Shown here in pieces: positions 42,983 through 54,900 of a stretch of 64,000 bases of DNA (position 1 is the stretch's first letter; each line of letters opens with the position of its first letter). Below the pieces are notes generated by a model. That model saw only the letters and a program-made list of their open reading frames with translations, made no database searches and had not been told where the DNA came from. The translations under genes and the position numbers were made by a program. The stretch comes from Oncomelania hupensis. Taxonomy: Eukaryota > Mollusca > Gastropoda > Littorinimorpha > Pomatiopsidae. The stretch is from the NCBI GenBank assembly GCA_036898135.1, contig CM072513.1, positions 84,017,944-84,081,943 of the forward strand. Reading direction: 5' to 3'.

Positions 42983-45900
42983 GTGAGTTACAAATCGTGA
43001 TTTGAGTAATCATTCACAAGACATCGAGTAAAGCAGTTCAGCGGGGAAGCATTTTTTATGTGGTTTAAATCATCATCAATCGTTTATCCTGTTGTGAGTT
43101 ACTAGTCGTGATGTGAGCGATCATTCATAAGACATCAAGTCAACCATTTCAGCCCCGTACATTACTCGGACGGGATGGCTGAAATGTACCCAAGTATACG
43201 GAAGAAGGACAAGATTTCCTTTGACGCTTACTCGTATCGCTTTGACAAGCTGAGTAGTAAAGATCCAGCATTGTCGTTTTGGCGATGTGATGTTGACGGC
43301 TGCAAAGCAAGGATCCACATGAAGGCAGGTGACGTCGTTCAGCAGAGAGGAGAGCACCTTTCACACGCTCCCAACCTCCCCAAGATCGAAGCGGCCAAGG
43401 CTGTGCATCAGATGAAAGTTCAAGCCAAAGAAACAAGGGATGCCACGCGTCAAATTCTCGCTGACATCCACGAAGGACTGTCGCAAGCAACCGTCACATG
43501 TCTCCCAAGCACAGTCGATGACAAGGGCCATTCAACGAGAGAGACAACGAAACAACCTGCCTGCCTTACCAGCCATCCTTGCAGAACTAAAGGAAATCCC
43601 AGCTCACATGCACCTGCCCCGAAGCGTCGAAAGTACAAAGACTTACAAAAGCGTGTCAAAACTATTATCTTGCAGTACAATGCAGGGGGTCGTTCTCTCA
43701 TGAACACGATGGAGGGAATTACTTTTGCATTCATGTTTTAGGAGAGGCACTAAACGATGATGGTGACCATTTATAGATGATGATAGAGCGCCATCCATCT
43801 ATGGCGATGCATGATTTAAATGGACACGAGGCACCAGGGTTTTATGTGATTTTATCATTAAAGTTCAATATGTTAATGTACGGCGCTGAAATGTACGGTG
43901 CTTAAATGTACGGCGCTGAAATGAACGGCGCTGAAACGTACGGCGCTGAAATGTACGGCGCTGAAATGTTGGCGCTGAAATGTCATGGAACCTTCCAGAA
44001 AAGCATCAAGATGGCTGACTTCTGGCAGAAAGGGAATGAACTGAATCTAAAAGGCAAACAGCTGACGGAATATGTCAAATCCCAGGAGAGAACATTGCAG
44101 GAAGAAAGGGAGGAACAGCGACGGCGTGAAGAAAGAGAATTAGAAGAATAGTTTATTTGATCTACATGAGTATTTGGAGTTGGAGGTCCAGGTCATCTCA
44201 AGGTCAAGAGCATAGAAAGATCAAAGTAAGTATTAGTTTCCATTTTAATGCCACTGTTTCATTTAATTTTTTCTGGACACTCATTTTCATTTTAAATATT
44301 GCAAGTTCCATAAGGCACATGTGAATCATATGGGCTTTGGTCCTCTAGTTAAAACTATAGAACATTTTGCAATTTATCAGCTTGCAGCTGTTGACTTTTT
44401 TGTTGTCTCCCTGGGGAAAGAGTGTAGTTTGAACATCTGTGCTGTGCTGGAATGTCTTCTTCTCACTTCTCACCCACAACCCCCACCCCCATTTCACGCG
44501 CTCCATGTTGACATTGTCCTTTGTTTGTACTACACAGGACAGGCAGCAGCCACAAGGAGTGCTTTGCAGGCTGCTGGTGAATGGGACGACACAGGGTCCC
44601 CCACCTTGGTACTGAAGACGACGTATCAGGCAAATAACCTTCACTCCACAGCCATGCACCCCATGCCTGACCCACACATGCAGTATACGCCCCATGTCTC
44701 GCCCATCAGACCTCTCCATGGTGAGAAGTAGTCTTAGTGCAGGATAAATGATACCTTTGTATTATTCTATCTCAAGCACAGATAAATCCGTACAGGGCAG
44801 ACTAACTGACCAAGCTTGAATTTATCCGTAATGGCGAGGGTAGTACTATTGAACGCATCCTTATTCAGTTTTAATTTGCATACAGTTGACTTCAAAGTGT
44901 TGAATCTATTCGCCAATTTCTGACGAACAACAAACACAAGTGGTTTACTGATTCTGCTTCAGTTTGATCACATTTTCTTACATTTATTTGACAAAGGTGA
45001 GTCAGAAATGGTTTTACTCTGCCAGAGAATATGGTTATGAACTATGATATAATACTGATTCTGAGGATCCTGCCGAATCATTCCAGAAATACACCTCCAA
45101 AATTTTATTGAAACCTCTTCAGTACTTTCAAAGTTACAGAGATTTGTGTGCAGTACCTTTTGCTGCCTCTCACGGACCCAACGCTGAACACGGCTTTTAA
45201 TGGATGATTTTATTACCCAAAACAGTGCCGTAAAACTGAAACATTAAAAATATTACACACACAGAACATTTATTATTAAAGCTTATAAAAGATTAGGTAA
45301 GAGTAGAAGATGACGTTAATTTTCACAGTAATAAATTTAAACATTAACATGAAGTACAATTTTACACACACAGTTGCCACAGCAAAATGAATAACAAATT
45401 ATAATTTATATGACAATTATAATTTACAACAATAAATATGACTAGGTGTACATTACTGGCATCAAGTATCTATCCACAAACATAAAAATTGAGCTTAGCT
45501 CACTCAGTAAAATAATTTATTTTAAGACAAAAAATATTTACTCATCATTATTATTACCTCATTGGCCTACGTACTTGTTGAATAAGCAGCAAAGGGGATG
45601 ACGACCAACTTTACACCGACGCATCGTTTCCTAGCCAAGTGAATACAATTATTGTAGATATCACAAACTCAGAAACTGTCAATCGCAAAACTTTCTTCAA
45701 TTAAGGCAGACAACTCATACCTTCACTTTTCATTTATATGACAACATTTATCTCTCTTTCTCATCCTTTCTCCTTCATTTATTTTATCGACGTTATAAAA
45801 AGGTTTTTGTTCAGCATAAAAGATTAATACGTTAAAACTGTTTCGATAAATTAATAAAAAGGATTCATAACTTCTCATACAAAAAGAATAATCACACCTT

Positions 45901-48900
45901 ACTTCTGCGAGTACGAGGAAGAGAAAATTGAACTCGACCAAGCAGCAGGACATCACCAACGAGTGTTCACATCGACCAAAAATACTCTCAAAACTCGTCG
46001 ATTTTAACCTAGCTACTAAAAATTCCTACGCGGCAATCTAAAAGAAAAATTAATACATATGTGCAAAATGATATAAGCAATATATTTAATCTAAACAAAT
46101 ACACAACCCACATAAAAATGTAATAATAATAAATTACCAACAAGGAAAACAAAAATAGAAAATAGACGAACTACTTTCTTAACAGTGACATCATTATTTC
46201 GAAGTGAGTACAGGCGCCCGACTAGATACAGGCGAACGCTGAAAATTTGCGGCAGCAACACTCCCCACCAAAATCATATTTAAATGATTTGAATGCTGTT
46301 AAAAACAAATCCCATTTTGACTAACTTAAAAAACGAGGGCTTAAAAAAAGTCACTCTATTCCTGTGCTCTAAACGTCCAACTTATAAATGCTGTCCTATC
46401 CATGCACTGGAAGTACAATTAATTTGTGAACCGGTCTCTCCACATAGACTCTCTGCCGCTGTGGTTTGCCCTTTTCATCGAGTTCATGGGTAGCCATCAA
46501 CAGTCGAACCTTTCTGACAAGCCCGTCGTCACTTAAATGGGTTTCAACTACCCTGGCAATTTTCCAGTCACTCCTACAGGCTCCCTCATCCTGTAGAAGA
46601 ACAACCTCGTCCTTATTGATGCTGCGCTGCTGCTGCTGCCAAATATTTCTTTCCTGCAGTGTGTTCAAGTATTCCCTTCTCCATCTGCTCCAGAACACAT
46701 TTACCAGATATTGTACTCTTCTCCACCGTTTCTTCAGAAACAAATCTTCCTTAACAAAATTTCCTGGGGGTGGAGGCATAATGATTCCAGACTTCATGGT
46801 CAGAATGTGGTTGGGTGTGAGGGGAAGGGGCCCATCAGCTCTCTCAAGATTCTCCACTGTAAGTGGTCTGCTGTTAACAATCGCCATTGCTTCGTACATG
46901 AGGGTTCTGAGTGATGAAGTATCTAGCCGTCCGGCTGAGTGATCCAAAATGCCTGTAAGAACGTTTCGAATGTTCCGAATTTGTCTTTCCCATACTCCTC
47001 CCATGTGACTGGCCGAAGGTGGGTTGAACTTAAATTCGCAGTCTGTTTCCAACAGTTTTGATGCAATGGCCTTCTGATCTAAGTTCTCGAAATTCCTTTT
47101 TAGTTCATGTTGAGCACCAATGAAGTTTGAACCTTGATCACAGCGGATCATGCGGACCTTGCCTCTCAGTGCTATAAAGCATCTCAGACCGTTCAGGAAA
47201 GCGTCCGTTGTCAGATCATCCAATACTTCAATGTGTACTGCTCTTGAGGCTAAGCAAGTGATAATGAGGCCGTACCTTTTGAGCTCCTTGCGGCCTTCTC
47301 TGACAAGAAATGGTCCAAAGCAGTCAAGACCACAGTAGGTGAATGGTGGAGAAGGCTCCACTCTTTCCTCCGGAAGGTCTGCCATCTTTTGACCTCTAAC
47401 CTTTCCACGATTCTTGGCACAGGGTACCCAATGGTTGATAAATGAAGATACAATCCTCCTGCAGCCGACAATCCAATACCCTTTGGAACGGATTTCGTTG
47501 ATTGTCATGTTTCGACCTTGGTGGCCTGTTTTTCCATGAATGAGCCGAGCGATGAGATATGACAGGTGGCTAGTTTTAGGCAGGATGACAGGGTGCTTGA
47601 CGCTATACGTTTCGGACGTCTTTCTGAGTCTTCCTCCTACTCGTACCAAGCCGTCTTTGTCCAGTAAGGGATCAAGATCCCTTAAAGAATTTGATCTAGC
47701 CTTACATTCTACATCTCCCTGGAATGCTTCCCTCTGAATGGTTCGGATTAGATTTCTTTCTGCTAACTGACGTGCTTCCAGATCTGAAATTTGCTGTTTA
47801 TGCTTTTTCATGCAGCACCTGATAATAACGGTCACTGCTTCCAGGACTTTCTGATAGCTGGAAAACCTTCTGATTCTTTCTTCAAAGCTGGCAAACTGCG
47901 ACTTGAATGTTGCGCAGACAGTTACCGATTTCACTTCACTGTCACTAGAGGAAATCTTAAAGTCCATCGCATCTGTCGTGATTTGTTTTTGCCAAAGAAA
48001 ATCAGGTCCTTTGAGCCAGCTTGTTGTGGGTATTACATCAACAGGCAAACCACAAGAGGCATGGTCTGCTGGGTTCTCAGAAGTGCTGACGTAATTCCAC
48101 TGTTCAGGCCGAGACACCTGTCGAATTTGCTCCACTCTATTTGCAACGAACATGTGGAACCTTGCTGTCTCATTCTTGATATACCCCAGAACAATCTTAG
48201 AGTCAGTCCAATAGTAATGAGTTATGTCTGGGTAGTTCAGTTCAGCATTCAGAAACGCTGCAGACTTCAGTGACAAGACGGCAGCCGGAAGCTCCAGTCT
48301 TGGCACCGTGGTACCTTTCAGTGGAACAACTCGAGCCTTGCCCAGGACCAGAGAGCAATGTACTTTCTCATTTTTGTCTTTGAGGCGCAGGTAGGAACAC
48401 TGCCCATATCCAGTCAGTGATGCATCAGAGAAGTGATGCAACTGAATTTCAGCAAGAGTTCCAAAACCTTTGGGCTGATAACATCTTGGTACCTGGAAGT
48501 CCTGAAGTTTTTGAAGACCAGTCCTCCACATCTCCCACTCTGGACGAAGATTTTCTGGAATGGGATGATCCCAGCTCATCTTTTCTTTACACATGATTTG
48601 AAGAATTTGTCTTCCCTTGAGAACGACGGGTGCTATGAAGCCCAATGGGTCATATACTGATGCTACCGTGGCCAGCATTCCACGACGAGTCGACGGTCTG
48701 TCTTTGAGCTCAAACTTGAAACAGAAGCTGTCTGATTCTGTGCACCACTGCAGACCCAAAGTTCTTTCAATGGCACGCTTCCTGTCGTCAGCATCTACAG
48801 TGGTATTTGCAGTCTTTCCTTGTTCCGATTCTGGAACGCTTTTCATAACATCTGGATCGTTTGAAATTATTTTGTGTAGCCTCAGGTTACCTTTAGCACA

Positions 48901-51900
48901 GATGAGTCGAGCCTTCTGAAGAATGTCAATAGCGACCTCTGTGGTTGGCTCTCCTCGAAGACCATCATCCACATAGAAATCCCTTCGGAGGAAGTCTGCA
49001 GCCTCCTCCCCCAGGTGTTGGTAATCAGTAGCCAGCTGTTTCAATGCGAAGTTGGCACACCCAGGTGAAGATGACGCACCAAACAAGTGGACCCTCATAC
49101 AGTAATCAGCTGGGGGCCTTGAGAGGTCCCCATCTTCCCACCACAAGAAACGAAGATAGTCCTGGTGTTGACTCATTACTCGGAACTGATGATACATTCT
49201 TTCTACGTCGCAAGTGAAAGCTACAGGCCCTTTTCTAAAGCGACAAAGAACGCCAACCAGGGAGCTGATGAGGTCCGGACCCTGTAGAAGGTGATCATTG
49301 ATACACGTTCCTTGGTAGCGTGCACTACAGTCAAAGACAACTCTAATTTTGTCTGGTTCCTGAGGATGATACACTCCATGGTGTGGAATGTACCATTGGT
49401 TAGGCGTGTTCATCTCGTCAAATGGGACCTTCACTGCGTCGCCATGTTCTAACACAGCTTTCATGAAGGTTTTGTAATGTTCATAGTACTCTGGTCTCTT
49501 CAAGAACTGTTTCTTTAAAGCTAATGCTCGATGCAGTGCTGCCTGTCTATTGTTTGGCAACCGTGGCTCTCCATTTCTGAAGGGAAGTGGCATTTCATAA
49601 TACCCATCTGATCTCTGATGAATACTTTCTTCAAGAAGTTTAAGAAACTTTCTGTCCTCCTGCGACATCTTGTGTGCAGAATCTGGATCCTTAAAGTCTT
49701 GCTCCATGAGCATGATCAGATCTGATGCAGAGACTTCCTCGGTGTGCGTCTTAAAGACGTATGTCACCATGCCGTCGGTCTGACATGAAGAGGGAGAGTT
49801 CCCTTGCATGACCACCCTGTGCGAGATCCCCATGTTATCAAATCTTTGTGAGTCAATGTTAACACCCCCAACAACACTCCAGCCAAGTTCAGTCTCAACA
49901 GCATGAGGCTGATTGTCTGCACCGATGATGCAGTTCAGGGGTGCCAAAGCTCTGGGACAATTGTACCCAATTAACAGTCCAACTGGGCAACTCTGTTTCG
50001 GTGGCAGAAGACCCTCCAGGCCACTCAAGTGAGGCCAACTGGTCGCAGTCTCTAAGGAAGGAATGTGTTCTTCGTCCACAGGGATGCAGTCTCTTGAGTA
50101 AGTTACAGGTAAAGTCACTGTGGTTTTGGCATTAAAACCTCTAACTCTCAAGTTTTGGTACTTTTGACAGGAGACTGTAACACCACTATGTGTCATGGTT
50201 GTTAGTCTTAGAGTAGCTGGTTCTGATGAAGCCTGCAGATCGTCCGCCACAGAATCCAGGATAAAAGTCGAATCCGACATAGTGTCCAATAGGGCGTAGA
50301 CCAGCAATTCTTTGTCTGGATTTACTTCAGTCGACAGATACACTGGCACGATCATTGCTGTCAAACTAGTTTCTGCATTTGAAAAGGTCTTGTTACATGT
50401 TCCTTTGATTTCCTGAACTAGTTTTTCTTGGGGAATGTGTGCATTACTTGACTCACGTTCATTCTTTGGCACTGCTGATTGCTCTTTCTTATTTCTCTGA
50501 CCGTTTGTCCATTTTGGTTCATTGTTCTGCTGCACACCTTTAGACGATCGCCCATTGTCAAAGATCTGCCCATCCTCATGCAAACTTGTGGGATGTCTTT
50601 TGCCACACTTACTACATGTACTTCTGTTAATGCATTGTTTTGACATATGACTCTGCCCGAGGCAACCAAAACAAAGTTTTTCCTTTTTCACAAATTCCTG
50701 TTTGACCGTCATTTCTTTTTTCATGAATGTCAGCCAATGAATGGCCTTGTTTCTTGCAAAACTGGCACATTGATCTTTCTGGTAGCTGACTGTGTGTAGC
50801 GAAGACTGTCTTCTGAGGTCGTGATGGTTGGTTACGTTGCATGTTTTGTGGCTTTGCATAAACCTGGCCCACAGCAGACTCTGTATTGAAGACAGGATCA
50901 TTTGCTATCTCCGACTCCTCTGTCACGAATGACACAAACTCCCGAAATGACGGGTAATGAGAAAGTGTTTCTTTGACTTTGACTACTTTTCGTTTCCATC
51001 TGTTCTGAAGCCAATCTGGCAACTTTGCTGTGACCTTCTTTATTTCTCGTATGTCATTGAGAATCTGCAACTCAGAAATTTCTTTAGACGCTGCAAGACA
51101 TTGCAGGAGAAAGTCTGATAAATTACGCAAACCCTTTTTGTCTTTGCTATGCACTGTCGGCCAAGTGTCTAACTTGGTGCGAAATGCCTCAGAAACAACT
51201 AGTGGATTACCGTATCTACCTTCCAGCACATTTTTGGCTGACTGGTAAGCATTTTCACTACGCAGAAGGAAGAAGCCACTGACAGCTTCTTTCGCTGCAC
51301 CTCCCAGGTATCGCCTGAGGTAGTGAATTTTCTCCGCAGGAGGAATGTTTTTGTTTTCAATAAGGGTTGAGAAGGAAGTAATCCAATCTGGATACTGAAG
51401 AGGATCGCCATAAAAAATGGATGGCTCAGGAACAGGCAGACGATTCAAGTTCATGGCTTGTGCCAATACCTGTGCTAAAGATGTGCTATGTTCTGGTTGT
51501 GAGGGTGGGTAAAAAACTGGAGCCTCAGGTCGCAGTGTGAACTTATTCAGAGGATGTCGGTGTGGTGACAATTTATCCTCCTTCACCAAGTCCTGGTCAA
51601 ATCTCACAGATGATCTCTGACTTTCTCTGTCAGAACGACTATCTTCCTCCTCTTCCAGAACCCTCAACTTGGCTTCTTCTGCTCTGAGCTTGGCAGCCAA
51701 TCTTTCCTCATCCATTCTCCTTTTCAGAGTTAGCATTTTCCTTTCAGCTTCCATTCTCCGAAGTTTCTCTTCTAACTCTAACCTATCAAGCTCTTCTTGC
51801 TGTACGTTTTCAGTTTTCTGTGCCTCCAATTCTTGGCGTAATGCAGCCGCCTCAGCAGCAACAGCAACTCTTCTGGATGAGGCAGAAGACAATCTTGACC

Positions 51901-54900
51901 TCACTGATGTTTCAGACCTGGCTGATATCCTAGATTTTAGAGAATTTGCTGTATTGGTATGTGCTGTAGCAGCCACAATTCTGTTCATTGTGGAGACTGT
52001 AGTAGTCATGAGTTCACTCAAAGCTCTGTCGACATTCTCTTCTGACCCTAGCTCTTTGAGCCTATTTGCAGTTTCTTCCAAGGAACTGATTCTAGAGGTA
52101 ATATCCATTCTTCTGGCAATTAATTCTTCCTCTACTATTACCTCCCTTTGAAGCAAATTGTCAGTACCAGACAATAAGGCTAACAATTCAGAGTGACGAG
52201 CCCAAAAAGCCTTCGAAAGAATCTCTATGTTGTGCGCTTTACCCTTTTCAGTGAATTTTGGTTGGCGACTAGAATGTCTGAGTTCATCAAAAGATGTGGC
52301 TTCTGCCGTGTTGGGAAATATGAGCGTATCTTCCAACCTGTCATGTGAGGCCATGTTCTTTACTCTATAAACTAGAATTATTTAATATCTTGTATGCAGT
52401 TTAAGTCATTAAGTGATGGTGCTGCCTTGGAACAGTATGCAGTCATACAAATCACGAATGACTATTCAAAGCAAAGAAAATCAAAGCCAGGCCGAGTTGA
52501 CCAGGGCCGTCTATGACGCCGTTGAGGTGACCAGGGCCGTTTCCAACGAGGACGAGTTGACCAGGGTCTTCCACGAAGCAGACGAGTTGACCAGGGTCTT
52601 CCACGATGCAGACGAGTTGACCAGGGTCTTCCACAAAGCCGACGAGTTGACCAGGGTCGTTTCTGACGAGGACGAGTTGACCAGGGTCTTCCCCGATGCA
52701 GACGAGTTGACCAGGGTCTTCCCCGATGCAGACGAGTTGACCAGGGTCGTTTCTGCTGAGGACAAGTTGACCAGGGTCTTCCACGAAGCAGACGAGTTGA
52801 CCAGGGTCTTCCACGAAGCAGACGAGTTGACCAGGGTCGTTTCTGATGACGAGTTGACCAGGGCCGGTTCTGCAGTCGAAGAGTCGACCAGGAACTCGCT
52901 TGTCAATGAGTTTTACTTTTGCTGCCTCTCACGGACCCAACGCTGAACACGGCTTTTAATGGATGATTTTATTACCCAAAACAGTGCCGTAAAACTGAAA
53001 CATTAAAAATATTACACACACAGAACATTTATTATTAAAGCTTATAAAAGATTAGGTAAGAGTAGAAGATGACGTTAATTTTCACAGTAATAAATTTAAA
53101 CATTAACATGAAGTACAATTTTACACACACAGTTGCCACAGCAAAATGAATAACAAATTATAATTTATATGACAATGATAATTTACAACAATAAATATGA
53201 CTAGGTGTACATTACTGGCATCAAGTATCTATCCACAAACATAAAAATTGAGCTTAGCTCACTCAGTAAAATAATTTATTTTAAGACAAAAAATATTTAC
53301 TCATCATTATTATTACCTCATTGGCCTACGTACGTGTTGAATAAGCAGCAAAGGGGATGACGACCAACTTTACACCGACGCTTCGTTTCCTAGCCAAGTG
53401 AATACAATTATTGTAGATATCACAAACTCAGAAACTGTCAATCGCAAAACTTTCTTCAATTAAGGCAGACAACTCATACCTTCACTTTTCATTTATATGA
53501 CAACATTTATCTCTCTTTCTCATCCTTTCTCCTTCATTTATTTTATCGACGTTATAAAAAGGTTTTCGTTCAGCATTAAGGCGGCGATACACGGTAAGAC
53601 TAGATCATATGATACCCGCATATGACTACGGAAATTCCCGGATCGGTAGGAATTGTCCTCAAGTCTTATCGATAGAGCATGTTCTATTTTTTCACGGCGC
53701 GATACGACAGTGGAGGTCAGACAGCCAATCAAAACAGCTATTTGATTGAACTCCGAGGTGAAGGTCAAACCGCGACCTACAAACTGAAAAATGGCAGACC
53801 TGTCGAAGCACCAAACAGGAATTTTGATTGAGTTGTACCATGAACATAGCTGCTTATGGGACACATCATTGCAGGTCTACAAAGACCAAGGGACCAGAAA
53901 CCGCGCACTTTCATCAATACAGGCGCGGTTTCATGAAGCCTGCTAAATATTTTGCTGGATCGTAAGTGCAGCCGACAGTGTGATTTTTGTTGTCGTGTGA
54001 CTCGTGTCAATGAACGATATGAAAATAAAGAATCATATATTTGTGCAATGCATATTAATATTACTTTAAAAAAAAATGTAATGACGTTTTGAAAAACAAG
54101 CGTCATCAATTTATCACGCGCTAACAACAATTGCTTTTGCAACTATTTAGATCTAGTTAGCCGTAGACTACGAGATGCCTTTACCGACAGGCTTATGACT
54201 CATACATTATACCGTGTATCAGCAAAGACATCAGATCTGCAGCGGCATATGCGGGTATCATAAGATCTAGTCTTACCGTGTATCGCTAGCTTAAAAGATT
54301 AATACGTTAAAACTGTTTCGATAAATTAATAAAAAGGATTCATAACTTCTCATACAAAAAGAATAATCACACCTTACTTCTGCGAGTACGAGGAAGAGAA
54401 AATTGAACTCGACCAAGCAGCAGGACATCACCAACGAGTGTTCACATCGACCAAAAATACTCTCAAAACTCGTCGATTTTAACCTAGCTACTAAAAATTC
54501 CTACGCGGCAATCTAAAAGAAAAATTAATACATATGTGCAAAATGATATAAGCAATATATTTAATCTAAACAAATACACAACCCACATAAAAATGTAATA
54601 ATAATAAATTACCAACAAGGAAAACAAAAATAGAAAATAGACGAACTACTTTCTTAACAGTGACATCATTATTTCGAAAGTGAGTACAGGCGCCCGACTA
54701 GATACAGGCGAACGCTGAAAATTTGCGGCAGCAACAGTACCCGTGAATTGTAGGTAGAGGCGTCTGCACAGCTGGGCCAGAAGTAAAGTAGCTGCCTTGC
54801 ACTGCTAGGCCAGAATGAATTATAATATAGGTAGGATAAAATACAACAGTGATGATGATGTAGACTTAATTGTTGGGTGCAGAACTCCACGCTGGCAGCA

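Larger units (their letters stand above)
42389..44151 (+). mobile_element. Gypsy leader and gag N terminus, interrupted by a MULE
   Basis: Leader sequence 42389-42860 resumes after the nested element at 44002. A gag start at 44011 reads MADFWQKGNELNLKGKQLTE, then a charged coil (EEREEQRRREERELEE) and stops. MADFW with L-G-L-x-G is the usual start of molluscan Gypsy gag (remembered similarity). The rest of the element is absent. Confidence 0.68.
45153..54741 (-). mobile_element. BEL/Pao LTR retrotransposon, nearly complete, with GTACC target duplication
   Basis: It lies antisense in the intron between coding exons 7 and 8. The order on the minus strand is: GGTAC target copy, 5' LTR (with a nested MITE), leader with 30-bp tandem repeats, gag-like ORF, pol ORF, purine tract, 3' LTR, GGTAC. 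The two LTRs differ at only about six positions outside the nested insert, so the insertion is recent. BEL/Pao assignment follows from the DUF1759-like gag, zinc knuckles, protease-RT-RNase H-integrase order and the C-terminal DUF5641-like domain. Confidence 0.93.

Noticed and set aside
47150..48919. Many plus-strand ORFs of 60-160 codons between 46.4 and 52.2 kb
   Set aside because: They are shadows of the long minus-strand BEL pol and gag ORFs.
50716..50722. Programmed -1 frameshift at A-AAA-AAG in the BEL gag-pol overlap
   Set aside because: The frame relation needs +1 (or -2), not -1, so the heptamer would send ribosomes into the wrong frame.
52413..52946. 177-codon plus-strand ORF with DELTRVFHEA repeats as a real protein
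   Set aside because: It is antisense to the BEL element and made of its 30-bp leader repeat; the frame is open only because 30 is divisible by three.
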